A stretch of 64,000 nucleotides of DNA, from assembly GCA_916610825.1 (NCBI GenBank), contig OU744451.1, positions 9,119,441 to 9,183,440 on the forward strand, in the 5' to 3' direction. Under the pieces are notes generated by a model that worked only from the letters and a program-made list of their open reading frames with translations, ran no database searches and had not been told where the DNA came from. Shown here piece after piece: positions 23,561-37,552 of the stretch. Every line of letters starts with the position of its first letter. The stretch's first letter is position 1. Source of the DNA: Haliclystus octoradiatus (lineage: Eukaryota; Cnidaria; Staurozoa; Stauromedusae; Haliclystidae). A program made the translations under genes and the position numbers.

Positions 23561-26500
23561 TATAGGGCATAAGTAAAGTACTAACTCAGTTGAGGTATAT
23601 AGGGTCACATCAAAAGCATACAATAAAGGGTTAATTGTTAACTCTCAGATACCTGCATATTTCCACTACCTCCGTTGCTATTACCATGCTATTACATTTT
23701 TAAAAATGATTTAGTAACAAAAACATTTGTAAATATATTTGATGGGCATTTTAATTCAGAATAGTATATGCACGTTATGGCGATAGTGGGCATTTCGTCT
23801 TTCTTTCAATTATCCATATAACATATATATATTTGAAGTACTTTTCAGGAGCGACAAAAATAATTCAGTTCTGACGTATCAAACATTCTCTATTCAGAAC
23901 GTCTTTGTTTGCGTTGGAAGAATAATTTAGTTCCAATACTCTACCAACTGCGTTGGTACCAATTTCAGGAGGTTGTAGAATACTTTTTGTCCAGCATATT
24001 GATCGCACTCAAATGTTAAACGCTTATAATTGAGTTACAGATATACAATATTTTTTTTAATTTGGATACATATTTGTAATTACCGTAACTTTCAATGTTT
24101 TTCTTTGAGGCCTCTGAAGATTCCCAATTTTCCTGATTTCGCATTTTTCTTTTCGAAAGTATTTTTTCAATGTTAAACACCGGCACTATTACATTTACTT
24201 TTGAACGAATATCAGTACTACAAATCACGTGACTATAGCGAAAGAATTGTGTCATGATGTAACAATTAATGCAATAGCTGTTATGTAACTTACAGATTCT
24301 TCATTGATCTTAATATGTCAAGTTACACATGGTCATCACTTAGCCCCAAGCATCCATCCTTTGGAATAATAATCGGATATTATTAATCTTAATCTTAATC
24401 CTAATCTCAAATAGTGTAATTGACGTTTAATCTAATCAGAGTGACGGATTGATTCTGTGTAGCATAATATATTTACCGCGTAGAACAACGACTAACATAT
24501 TCATTGAACATTATGTTTTGAAGAAGTTTATAAATTAATTAAACAACATATCATCTATACAACTTGTCCAAACATAGAATCGTATATTTAATATTTCTCA
24601 CTTATTTTTACTGAAAAGTATCAGGAGCTGAAATGAGCTCAACGGTGCAACAATATCAAAAACTAGCCTCATTCCATAACAGTCATGGAAATTACTCGTC
24701 AGCAGAAAGAAAGCTGGACTTGAACCAATCAACATGAAGCCATGCTTTGCCAAATCTGTCTTGTATTATTCTATAGAAAGGAAATCTAAATTTAGAATTC
24801 CTGACAGTTTGGTTATTTAACTGATTAATTATGTTCTTTTAGCAGTCTACGGTGTAACCACTTATTCATAAAAAATCTCACTGCATAATCTCAGTTTCAT
24901 GCTCAATTATACTTCCATAACAAATTTCTATTTAACAGTCTTGAAATCGTGCTTCAAATAGTTTTATTGTTTTACAGAGATACCTTAATAGATAAGTTAT
25001 ATCTGTGTTATAGTGAGGCATGACATATAGATAACCACATACGACAATCCCTCTTATATCTTATATTAACTGTTGAATAACTTCAATTCAATAATCTTTA
25101 CCTATTTTACTTGAAGTATGCAAAATTGAAAATAACATAGATTGCATTGTTAATATATATATAGTTGCAGAAATTTCAGAGTGGCTCGTGGTTTTATTTT
25201 GAATCAGACAGGATGTTGAAGCATTTTGAATTGTAGCATAGTAAAGGAGTTTTATGAATGACGTAATATTCATGAACTTTATTTGAAAATTATTAAAATT
25301 ATTGACCCATCTAGAATATGTCTGATCAATCTATGTCATTTCATTGAGTCTATATCTTCTGATATTAATGGCGATAGAATAAATGCACAATATATGACTT
25401 TAAATGTTGTAATTATTATTTGTAAGCATTATTATCCCTGGTAATCGGGCAGGCAATCTGACCTTAACAGACTGCATCTACTTGCTATCCGATAACACTA
25501 CATAAAATATATCTGATATTGAACGTATTCTAGAGAGGTTAGAGAAACGGACAGAATGAGAGTCAAAAATGAAACATGTTAGATTTACGCTATTTCGAGT
25601 TTCACATCATATAAGATGATCACCAGACGACTTATTTCAACTAGACTACAAAAGTCCATCCGTATCATATATATATGAGCTACTATTTTTTACAGTTGAT
25701 TGATTACTGGTATAAGGAATTACTCATTAATTCTAAATAAAAATAAATCAAATGAAATGAAATATTATACAGTATATATTCTGATCTGTATGCTACATTC
25801 AGTCTACCTCACGTTGCTTTGTATCCGACGTTATGATATACTTAGTTAATCCAATATTACCTAAATAAAAACACCGAAATATCTTGTCACATAGACTTGA
25901 TAAGGGCGGGACATAGCAAAAATTCAAACAGTATGCGAGTACTATTGCGATGATATATATTTTTTAGTAAATCTTCCACCCTTCCTCTTTCCAAACAATA
26001 TGACATAAATCCTGCTTTTACTCGTTGCTGGCATATTACTATACATCTCCATAATATCCTAACAGAGTTTTATATGAGTAACTGTACTACTCATTAAATT
26101 ATACTAATCTTAGATTTCCTTGGGAGATGCAGTATTTATTTTTACTATTTTGAGAACGATTTATCAAAAACAGTAAACAAAAGTATTTAGAGTTTTACAT
26201 GTGCTATTGCGAGATGAGTCAACTCAAAAGGATCGAGGCCAAATTTCATTGACTTGGATCATCCTGTATCTTGAGCCAGTCACCAATTAGGTATTTTCTT
26301 GGGCGGCATGACAGAGCATCCAAATGGTTCCCTTGGGGCACACCATATCGCATCAAATCATTCAAATCGGGGCAACAACCCACCACGTTCTCACTTTCAT
26401 TGTGGTTGGCGACGTGTTTATTCTATCAACTATTATTCTTTAAAGAATCTATTGTTAATTGTTCTTGTTTGGGACCTTTAGAAAAGGCATCACGTCGGAT

Positions 26501-27416
26501 CACACCTTTTAGGGAAAATTCCTCTCATTGTTCCGGTTTGGGAATCTTTAGATACTACGTCATAATTATGGCGTCGTTCAAAATTTTCCTTCATGTGAGG
26601 TACAAAATGTCTCGTCATTAATATCTAATTTTTACGCTATAGAGAAGGATTATAATTACGTTGGTAGAAATTGTCTAGACATCCTAGGGGTTGGATATAT
26701 ATTGTACATAGTTGTGGTTTAACTTGCACGCTTCTATGAATCTTCCCTCTTGAAACTTTATAAAAATAAATTTAAAAATAAATTCATTTCATACTTGACA
26801 TATGAATTGTTGTAAAAGTATTCCATTCTGTTATCATGATACATTTATAACTGTTCATGGAAACTTTGGATTTAATAATAAAAAGAAAATAATACTTTCC
26901 TATTTCAAAAGAATGTATTAAAATTGAAGTGGGTCTATTGTTAAGTTATATTCGACAGAAAATGTATAAAAAGCAGAAAAAAAGTAATCCAGTTGAAATT
27001 CGATTAAATTTTATCAATAGAAGGAGTTATCAGTTTTGAGAAATCTTCAGTTGTTCGATTTGTTTATGTAATTGTAGAAAACGTGATATACAAGCTACAT
27101 GTCACCGCCAATTTGTCCTGAATTGTCGGCAGAAGACAAGCAAAAATATGCCGGTTTGTTGACATAACGCGGGTATTGCATGGCAGCTTTTCAATACGGA
27201 CGGAATTCTTTGAAAGTTGGACGGTAAGAAATAAATAAAGGCTATTTTTAGTTGTTCCATTTATTCACTTCTAGTCCTTCACATCGTCAATTTTTACATT
27301 CACAACTCTTAATCAGTTACATATTTATAAGAAGTGGCAGGAATTTCAAGTTTGGATTAAGCATCACATGGTTTTATTACAAGATGAAATAAAAGATTTG
27401 CTTATTAACGGTGCGG

Positions 27417-27424
27417 TATAAATA
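27417..27424 (+). promoter_or_regulatory. Candidate TATA box of the serine protease gene
   Basis: TATAAATA lies about 180 bases before the protease ATG at 27603. No other core element is clear. Confidence 0.3.
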
Positions 27425-27602
27425 CACATTTTACATAAACACGTGAGCAGAAAATTTGTAAACTAAATTGACGTCAACATAGAAATGCCGAAAAGTTGAA
27501 TTTGCAAAGAAATTCGTTAATTCTTAAAGTCTCGTAAGCATCTGTTAAAAACGTGTTTGAAGAGAGATCTATATTATTGAACTTTTATGAAGTGCTAGCA
27601 AA

Positions 27603-30600
27603 ATGAAACTCACTTTACTGATATATATCCTATCCAACTTTTATATATATAAATGCGAAACATTGGAAATAGCGAACGAAGCAAATTCTTTGGGTACTTT
27701 ATCAAAACTTAGACGGCAAAGTAGAGACATTTCATTACGAATTGGTAATAGTGAAAGAGTAGTTGGCGGAGTGCCTGCTAAAGAAAGCCAATTTCCATGG
27801 GTTGTATATTTTCATGCAATTGCAAAAACAAATAATGGAACAATTACAAATTTTTGTGGTGGATCGCTTGTTCATGAAAGGTACGTAGGCTTTTTTATCC
27901 GAAATCATAATGCTCATAATTCATATATCTTTGTGTTAGGAAAGGAAATAGAAATTTTCTTTCGTTTGTTTGTTTTATATAACAAATATTTTGCTGAAAT
28001 GTACAGTAAATGGTCGAAGTTTATACATAAAATGTCACTGTATGTGTTTGTATAGCGCAAATTGCATTAAAACATTGAAATTTTGAAATAATATATTTGA
28101 TGTAAGAATTTCCGTAGATTGATAAGATGATATACTTTTTCAAATTAATTCAATTTTTTTAATATCTCAGCAAAATGTATTTTCCAGAAAAACAAAGTTT
28201 CCATTTCGAATTGATATTAAACGCTACAGAAAGTTTCATATAAAAATGATAGATTGCGTGATTAAATAATGACTGTAATTAAATTATATTGATATTTAAT
28301 TAGCATTTAAAGTATGATTTCAGACATTTAATCGTATAATTACCTTCTAAAGATGTTCCCTATTAATGAAGTGCTATTTATTGCATATCAAATGCCTGAC
28401 TAGATGATAGTTTACATGGTTCGCAACTCGCGTGCCTATATGATATGACACAGCTATACTATTGTGTCAATCTTTTCCTTTGTTACATGCGCTCTTTGAT
28501 TACCTGTTAGATTTTATTTCAAAAGTATAACTCTATACCAAATTTATCATTATAAACTTCTGATAAATACGTACGATCAAATTAATAGATACTATTTTTT
28601 GTTTCAAAACTTTTTAGTTTTTTTCAACAAAATTCAAGTTTCGGGCATCATTTTATATACTCCATAATACCAAAAATCATATCAACAAACTTGATATTAT
28701 TTACTGTCATGTTCGGACCATCTAAAGCCACCCGTAGCTAGCTACCATTAATAAATTAATACTGTAGTGTTGAATAACCTAAATAGCCATTGAATAGCCA
28801 GGCTAAATAGCTTGGAATATATATTTTTCCGAAAGGAAGGAAAAAGTTACCAAAACTGAATTACAATACATAACGGAGAGATGTTTATAAAATATGTTAT
28901 AATTGTATACGCAAATGTATGAACGTTTTTAGATTTAGTCGAATATAACGTCACTCAAATAATCTATATATTATGCAGCTGTATAGAACAAGAAAATCTG
29001 CAAACCATACTTTCCAGTTTTGTCGTTTACAGTTTGAAAGAAATTTAATTTTTATTGTAAATGTTAAATCAATCAGCTTCAATCTTAATCAATTAGTATT
29101 TGGTTTAAATCTTGCTAAAAATTGTAAAAATTAATTGGTTTTAAAAAAATCCGTGGAGATTTCCGAAACGCCGAAATATTTTTTTATGGTGATTATCCGT
29201 TAAAAAGATTGATGATATGTTATGGCCTATTATCTATGGTTTATTCTCATGCATTTATTAACAAAGCGTTATTTAATAATTTGATCCATTTTCAATCGAT
29301 ATTGGATATAATAATTTTGACTCTTTGTCGGTAAAAATATAACAAAAAAAATGTTTGATTTAGGTCTAAAATTTGATTGCTTGCCTGACGGAAAGTCTTT
29401 AAATAGTATTTATTTTTTAAATCAATGAAATCAATATTTACTAGGATAAAATAACAATTTTTGTATGGTTTTATTTTACCGGTCCACACGTTTTATTGAT
29501 ATTCAACACATTTTTCAGGTCTATGATAGATCTATATCTATTTCTTTCTTAGATATGTGGCATCCTAAAAAGTAAACATAAACTTTCCAAAAAATATTTG
29601 TATACTATATTAATCATTATTACAAAGTATAACGACACTCTTTATTCGAATGTTTTGTCTCGATCTTCTTGCAAACAATATATGAATAATGAAATGGCAG
29701 AAAAGGGCAAATTTATGTTATCAGGATGCGATAGAAATTTTGTGTAAATTTATCATACTGAAAAAATGACTTATGGTAATAAAAAATTTTGAATGAAGTT
29801 TTCGGACATTTTTTACAATTCATGTAGGATTGTAAAGTATTAACAAATATGATGATCAATCAACATTATATGACATCAAGACGTCAGCATCATTCGTTGA
29901 ATGAAACCTTTTCGTTCCCGTGGGAAATTTTAGGAATGGCTGAAAAATGAGTTACGGACTTTAGAAATTCAATGTCTTTAACCAGCTTGCTGTCACAAAA
30001 TTCGAGGAAATTTTCATTACTTCCCTTGTCGAGAATGCATTTTTAGACTCGCCTGCGTATTCTCTTCATTGTCTCCGGGCACGAGGACTGAGGATGATGT
30101 AATGGTTTCCCGATTCTAAGTTCCACATCTTCTGGAATCTTTCGGAGTTTCGGGCATTGCTTCGACGTGTTACTGCTTGCCCTTTTTGAAGTTTATTGGA
30201 TTTAGTGAAAATGAATAATTGCTTCCTGGTTTAATCTCTTTACCGTTGAAATTTCCATTTAACAAATGCGAACGTTGATTTTTCACACGGATGCTCTTTA
30301 CATTTGATTTCAAAATCATTTCAAGTTTCTTTCCGTTTTGCCGACTCATTGTTGTTCGATATTTATTTTTATGTAATACTTGAGTTAAATCAATAGATGT
30401 CTTCTACTGTTAAATAAACATAAATACGAGAAAGTTTTATTCAAATTTGATGGCTTTGATTAATTGATTCTCGACAAGGCATGCGAGAGAAATTTAATGC
30501 GTAATTATGATTGAAACATGTTGAATTCCATGTACTCAAGTCAATACAGTACCCTTGAAAAACCTCATACCAAAGTTTATTCCGGTTGATATTAAATCAT

Positions 30601-33600
30601 GTGAAGTATTCAGTACAACAGTAGTACAAGACAAGGGGGAAAAGACTTCATTTATTATCAGAGGATATCAGTACCGACATCAAAACTATGAAAAACATAG
30701 TGAAATGTCATTACGTTTTAATGGCATTTTCAAGGCATTTGAACATTTTTAATTAATCTCGTGAATATGGATGTTTTCATGGTTTTCAAACTATTTCATG
30801 GTTTAAAAAATTGTTATTTTCACTTTTTTACATTTTCATGGTGTTTCACAACACTTTCATGTCATTTTCATGGTTTTGATGTTGATAGTTAATGGCAAAT
30901 GGCAATAGGCTATTTGCTAGGAGTAGAAGGAATTTTTTTTATGGAATTCATTCAGTGGGCGAAGAATTGGAAATCCCAAGAAGCTTCACCACTCTCTTAT
31001 CAGGTCTTATCAGACCAATCAGCGGGCTGAGTACATTGAAAAGCCAGATAGTTGCGGTCGATATCATTTCAGGCGATTGTGCTAGCTTATGAATTTTTCT
31101 TATCATTTTCCACTCAGAAAGGAAGAGATCTGGTAAAATGCTTTTTAATCTTTGAACGTCATGGTTTCTTAATTTGGCTTTATTTTAAATCTAGACTTGA
31201 ACCTATCTTGAACCCCACGAGAGTCCTTGTGAGGTTTATCCTTGAAATTACGCCTTGAAATTACGCAAGGAATGGAGTGAGTTTTTTGAACATAAGCGAA
31301 CAGCGCAGACTATAAAATGCTCCTCTCATTGTTAATGCGAAAATAATTATTTTTAATAAATATAAATTTTATAATATGTAACGTTATAGTGTCGTCCGTG
31401 AAAATCTTGAAAGATTTTATCGATCATCAAAATTTAAAATTTTTCATTGCTGAGCACGACAGCACTCAATTTTGAAAATGACATTTGAACAATATCAAGG
31501 TAGAATTAACTCTGTATAGAAATAACACCTGTCTATAGTGGTCAATTATCTAGATCTTCTAGGTGGCTGTACTACACAGGTATAGCAGCCACCTAGAAGA
31601 TCAATACCAATTATCTGCCGACTGTAATCCATTCCAAGAGGAGACTAATTAACGCGAAAAAATTAATAAGTAATTTAATTAATTATTAATCGCTTGGATT
31701 GGTGAACCAAAAAGTCTGACCAGATTGAGACCCATTAATAATGACATTCCAAACATTAAATGATGACAAATGTCCTCTTATCGCCAGATTTTTTTAATCC
31801 GAAAATTAGAACTGATCAGAGGATATGCCTGGATTTGTAACTCTCTATTGATATATAAAGCTCTCAACGTCTTCTCAATGTTATAATATTTGAACATGAC
31901 TTTTTTTGTTTTAAATGTCAATGCATTCTCTTAATTTCTTTTAGATGGGTACTAACAGCAGCACATTGTCTACCAGAAGGCGATAAGACAACCAAAGTGA
32001 TGGTATATATTGGTAATATATATGCACATGTTAATAAAAGAAAAAAGTCTGAGAAAATAAGAGTGAAAGCCATTTTCATTCATCCAAGATATGCTGGGAG
32101 TGGATTCAAAGGTACGATTAGCCTCTCACGATCAAGAACTCAGAAAATTATATTATTTATAATAGTTATATTGACGTTAAACCTCCCTTCCCTTGCGCCA
32201 GCATAGAGAAAGAATGTAAGCACTGGTTGCAGTGTCGCGGGTAGTTTTTGGGGCCACGAAAACGTACATCATACTGTCAATACCCCCTGATTTGCGGCGA
32301 AAGTGACGAGGCGAAGGCAAGTCGCAACTTCCTCATGGAATATTCATCTCCGTGATATCAAAAAGCAACGTGCCCGTGACATGATAATAGATGAATAAAT
32401 CAATAAATCCGTATTTAATTTATGTACTTGTATGTATCTTCTTCTCCTTTCAAATTATTTCAAATAATTTCAGTATGAACTTCCTGGGCATTAGCGTGTG
32501 TGGCTCCATGTAACAGCATGATTATATATTGCTAAAGAGGAGATAAAATGCAACTATCAATCAAGTATAATATACTAACTACTGAGGACTGACTGACATT
32601 GTCGTAATGCATCACCCAATTACATTTCTCACGTGACACTTGATTGATGTAATGGATGATGATATATAGAAATGATTATAATGATGAACATTGATAAAGA
32701 TTAGAATTTCCGTTTTTACAATATTAATCTTTTCAACATTGTCAACACGTTTTGAAGACTTTCGCCGCAAATATGAATGATATGTTTAGTTTTACCTGTG
32801 TCTTCCGCCATAAAGAAACTTTTTAAATTGAATTAATGGATGATTTTTCTAGCAGGAAAAGGTCTTTTGTCATGCTTACTGTACATATATAGAGTCTTAA
32901 TATTAATTTATTAAACAGAGATAAAGTATATATAGAGATAGGTTTCATTTAAATATTCCTAATCTCAAGATGGAATTAAATGTAATGGTTATATCATAAA
33001 TGATGCCTTGAAAGGACTTGTTTGAAACAGCTAGAAGAAATTGATTTACAAAAACAGTCCTTCGGTATTCAATTATTGTAAATCGTTCTATTAAACTGTC
33101 TGGTGACACACGTGCAAGTGCCAACACTCCAACTATTCTGTCTATACAACGTATACTGGATAAACATGAAGTCATATGATGTAGAACGATTATTGGTAAT
33201 CTACTGGATCATATAATATTGCACACACGATACATTTACGAAAAAGGTCAAGAGTTCTCTGCAAATTTCTAGTCATTTTTGTTGGAAGTTGAACAAGTAT
33301 CGTCGTTTCAGCGTCGTTCATGTGTCATGACCACAATATACAGGTTGACTTTTATACGAAGGAGGTAGATTCCTCCCAGTACAACTAATTCACTTGTTAT
33401 CACTACATACATTTTATGTAATAGTGAGTTAACATCATTTTGACACGGATTGAGTGACCAGTATATAATATATGTATACGGGGTTGCTACTAAAAGGGAT
33501 CATTATAAAGTACATTTTTCCTACATCCCGGGGGACTTCCACAGATCGGCTGTACGGGGACGTACCATTTTTAAGGGGTTTCTTTTCCAGATTTTACGGG

Positions 33601-36600
33601 AAATTTTACGGTGTCAATTTAGAGATTTTCAACATTTTTACAATTTTTTCCTTGTTTTTCTCGTAAAAACATGACATTTTAGGGTCTTCATTCTCGTTTG
33701 CTGTGGAATTTCATCTATTTCCCGAAATACCCCTTCCCCGGGTCTTACATACACTTGATTTTATATTATAACTGTAAATATTTCGTCAATTCCTTTTGAA
33801 AACCATTTCTCCATATAAAAGCAGACCGAAATTGATAGAATTCTCAAATGTAATGGAATAAAATTTGATGAGATTTAAGGTACAGTAGAAGTAAACGCTT
33901 GATAAGTTCTACTGTTTAGTAATCTAAAATCTATACCCCGGGATCTATACACCGCTATATATAACGGTTTCACCACAGTGGTGTACGGATTATAAATTTG
34001 TATGAAATCTATTGTAGCATTATCATCATGTGAGATTGATAAGATTACATAAAACTTATTCATGACTTTGTAATCTTACAAAGCGCATTTGCAGTGAGCG
34101 ATTTACTACATGTTTGTAGCAGAATACGGCGTAATAAATCCACTCAAATAGTCTTTTGGTTTAGTTTAAGCCTCTTACAACTAGATTACGAGTTCAAGTA
34201 TTATCAGTAGTATTAGTTTGTTAAGGTTGAAGAATTTGGACAGTATTTTAACAGCTTAAAAATTGTCCTAGGATTTCTATTTTTAACGGACTATATTCAC
34301 AACTCAAAAAAAAAATGCTAAACCAGGGAAATCTAATTCATGTTGAATGATTGATTTACTGGAAAATCCCAATACTGTAAAACCATGATGATTAAATGAT
34401 CAATTACCCCGGGAGCCTATATACAACATAATAAAAAACTTCAATAATGACAGCAAAATTAAATTAAAAAAGTGAACACAAAGTAACTCGCTATTTTTAA
34501 AATTAAGAGTCTGGTCTAAAAGATGGATCAGTATTCAAAAAATTATCACAAATATTAACAAAATTTAACCCTGATTTAACCAAGGAAGCAGCATGTGGGA
34601 AGAGAACTGCAAAGGATACAAAGCTCTTGTTTTCCGTAGATTAATTCTCTACCCATAGAAAAGGTTTTTCTCTTGCATCAAGTTCACACAGCAGTCTATC
34701 AACCTGTCCAAACGACCTGTCCAAACGACCTGTCCAAACGACCACTTCTCTCGCCTAGATGTTGAAATTGTCAATAGACAATGGTTATAGCAACGTTCTT
34801 CTATTTTGTCTCTTCAGGTGCAGACATTGCCTTGTTATATTTATCACGTTCTTCAAAGCACAAGACAATTCGACCAGCCATGAGTCCTGCTGATGATAAG
34901 CTAATGAAGCCTTTTGCTAGTGCCACAGTAGCAGGGTGGGGCTCAACCACGCCCAGTACCAAGCACTTATCAACGAAATTACGTCACGCAGAGATAAACG
35001 TAAGTAAAAACGTGTATTCTTATTTAAGTCTTTAGTCTTGTCACTATTAAGACAATAATAAGGACTAGATCCTACTTGGACTTCAAGAATTTATCGCTAG
35101 AATTGAATTCATCATTCTCTTGTTAAACCCATAATAAAATTTCTCAAAATATATAATCCAATTCGTACTAACCCCGTCATACAACTCTCTGTAATTATAA
35201 TATACTTTATATAACTTAAACTCAGTATAATATACGGATAACCATTTCGAGTCTTTAATAGCATATTTCAATGTTTTGCAATTTTCATCACTATAAAAAA
35301 AGTATAGAAATTATCTTATCCCTATCAAACTTCAAAATGATCATCGCTTAAATATTTATTTCTTTACATTTTCTTGTGTTTTCAAGACTGTTTCATATTT
35401 TTTTTGTAGATAATTCCACGTGAAAATTGTAACCGTGAAGCATCATTTAATGGTTCTGTTCTTAATGATATGTTTTGTGCTGCTGGTAAAAACAGGGATG
35501 CTTGTTTTAGTGACAGTGGCGGTCCTTTAATGGCAAAATCATCTTGTAATAATGAAGAAGACTCATGGGTCCAAATCGGGGTTGTTTCATGGGGACGAGG
35601 CTGTGCACACCCAAATTATCCAGGTATGTAAATCCATTGAGTGAATGTATGATTGATTGAGTGGCACAATGTGCATGCATTGTACGAGGACCGATGGTTT
35701 AATGGTATATGGTCCCGGGGGGTAACTCCAGCTCTTTAGGGACGGGGAGGTGCCACTCTGGAAAAAGGTAAAGTACCCAGAAGGTTACAAAAATTCTGTT
35801 GATGCTACCCAAAAGGTTCTAGCAGGTTGATTAAGTTTAGGTAAATACACAAAAATGATGCAAATTTTTTCAATAATTCTTGAAAAAGTCAAAAATAGGA
35901 TACCCAAAAGCTCCAAAATTTGAAATCTCATACCCCAAAAGTTTTTTCTCAGCTGGAAAATGGACCCCAAAAAAGTGGCACGTCCCCGTATAGCCGTCCT
36001 AGTGGAGTTACCCCCCGGGTATATGATTCTATCTCCAGCTCAGTTGAATTATTTTGTTATTTCCTTTTTCCGATTGTACACTGACAAAGTCTAGATCGCA
36101 TCATTCTGTACAGAGAATTGAATAACTCTCATTTCTGTTATTGTGTATAGAATCACGGCCGTAGCCATTTGCTCCTGTCTGGGACGTATTTCTAATTCTG
36201 CCCGATAAAACGGGCGTGTCATATGTGCAACTGGGAACTTCAATACTTCAATACTTTTGAATACATTCAAAAGTGCACGATTTTGCAATTTACGTCGCAA
36301 AATTACCGAATTTTTTCAGAAAGATAGTAGTTATAGTGTCTCCCTTATCCCCTACTTAGTGCCCCCTCATCCACCCGTCTTAATAACAACTCTGTTACAC
36401 AAATACAGTATGACAGCAGAAGTGACATCCCTAGTTGAAGTGTATATACATTTTAATTTGTGTGAATTTTGATGGGTTTCTGTTGCGCAACTGATGTTTT
36501 TCTGATAGTTTATTTGTATTTATATGCTAAAGGATGCCAATGTGAGTCAATGTTTGTGACAGTTTGTTGATATAACGAAACATTTGAGTTTAGGGTTGAT

Positions 36601-37130
36601 GTTAAGTGCTACGTATAGTTTTGAAGGTCAACATGACTTAATATCGGTTCACTTTGTCGCACCGCTTAGCCTCACCGAAAAGTCGACGCAACGTATGGCC
36701 AATGTCATACTTTCGGCTGAAATGTTGTTATCCAAACAAAATGTTATTCTAAAAATCTGTTACAAGAGCATTCAACATATATTCATCATCTAGGAGACAA
36801 TTCTCAAAAGGGTACACTCCAGACTGGAACAATATTATTTTGTTTCATTTTGTAACTTTTAGAATAATCATTTTTGTACGTACATGAAAAACAGTCTTTG
36901 ATAAATCAATGGAATCTCAATTTAAAAAGTTACACTTGGAAATAAAACATATAACATCGCCATAGTTCCGAATTTTGGTTCTTGATTTGAATAAACTTAT
37001 ATGCATACATTGATCTCTATCGGAACTGAAGTGTGGCCATTAATTCAACTAATTTTCGTTATTCTATTATTAGGAGTATACGTGAAAGTCGCAGAATATT
37101 CGAATTGGATTTATGACATCATCAATCCTG
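27603..37130 (+). CDS. Secreted trypsin-like serine protease (possible N-terminal part of a longer fusion)
   Basis: Exons 27603-27880, 31945-32111, 34818-34999, 35410-35623 and 37074-37130 agree in phase (2, 1, 0, 1, 1). A signal peptide (residues 1-18, [18 protein letters not shown]) and a short basic propeptide precede the activation site R52|VVGG. The S1 protease domain has WVLTAAHC (H100), ADIALL (D151), FSDSGGPL (S245), VVSWGRGC and [17 protein letters not shown]239, six residues before the serine, predicts cleavage after Arg/Lys. The oxyanion-hole glycine (position 193 in chymotrypsin numbering) is Ser243, which is unusual. There is no stop before the final donor (CCTG|GTGAGT). Reading through that donor would stop at 37172-37174 after 14 extra codons. 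The open question is therefore whether it ends there or splices on to the collagen exons. Confidence 0.88.
30017..30349 (-). pseudogene. Possible processed pseudogene or decayed ORF in protease intron 1
   Basis: On the minus strand an ATG at 30349 opens 59 codons ([20 protein letters not shown]...) to a stop at 30170-30172. The same frame then goes on with only one more stop for about 50 codons, including [19 protein letters not shown], to a final TAA at 30017. Base composition is less A+T-rich than the surrounding intron. A single frame of 111 codons with two internal stops looks like a dead gene copy. The family is not recognised. Confidence 0.35.
30765..30890. repeat. TTTTCATGG-type low-complexity repeat
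   Basis: TTTCATGG or close variants recur about six times in protease intron 1. Confidence 0.5.
31510..31620. repeat. CTGTCTATAGTGGTC repeat with 17-base hairpin
   Basis: ACACCTGTCTATAGTGGTC is followed by GATCTTCTAGGTGGCTG (31553-31569) and its exact inverse (31586-31602). The same opening string recurs at 61866 and 61988. Confidence 0.65.
33527..33743. repeat. GC-ended foldback element, copy 1
   Basis: Ends CCCGGGGGACTTCCAC and ATACCCCTTCCCCGGG. It shares TACGGGGACGT and a TTCCAG stretch with the inverse of the element at 35714-36019. Located in protease intron 2. Confidence 0.55.
34702..34740. repeat. Three tandem 13-base units
   Basis: ACCTGTCCAAACG is repeated three times without change, 78 bases before protease exon 3. 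Confidence 0.9.
35714..36019. repeat. GC-ended foldback element, copy 2
   Basis: Terminal inverted repeats CCCGGGGGGTAACTCCA and TGGAGTTACCCCCCGGG (17 of 17) are flanked by TATATG at 35706-35711 and 36020-36025, a likely target duplication. Located in the last protease intron. Confidence 0.8.
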
Positions 37131-37552
37131 GTGAGTTCTGCGCTATTTGCATACATTGTATATGCGATGCTTAATCCTGGGAATATTCCAGATGAAAGAT
37201 GGCAGCCATTCCCTGTATAGTTGTAATAACTAATAATAATATAATAATAATATTAGTGAGATTGTTCCACACTAGCTCTTAGTATAGTGCTCAATGAAAC
37301 TAATCAGATCATTTAAAGTTTCTTAATCAGTTAAATTTCTAGTTGAAATAAATGGTCTGATGATCACCTTCTGGTGTGAAATTCGAAGTAGCGTGATTCT
37401 AGCATGTTTCATTTTTGAATCTCATTCTAGTTATAAAAACTATACATTTCCTATCCACCCTGTTACGTTTGTCTTGGAATGGTATCGCTTGATCGACATT
37501 CTAAAATTAATATACTTTTTTTACGCAATTATGTTTGTTTGTTTCTATCTAG

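Larger units (their letters stand above)
22501..27600. other. Intergenic region between Rh gene and serine protease
   Basis: About 5 kb without a gene I can support. It holds the Rh 3' region, a dinucleotide microsatellite (22623-22663) and a SINE-like repeat (23262-23560). A minus-strand open frame at 24016-24255 and a plus-strand one at 26271-26621 have no recognisable content. Confidence 0.5.

Noticed and set aside
26271-26621. 116-codon plus-strand frame upstream of the protease
   Set aside because: Sequence has no recognisable domain and no convincing start or splice signals; could be an unknown repeat but not supported.
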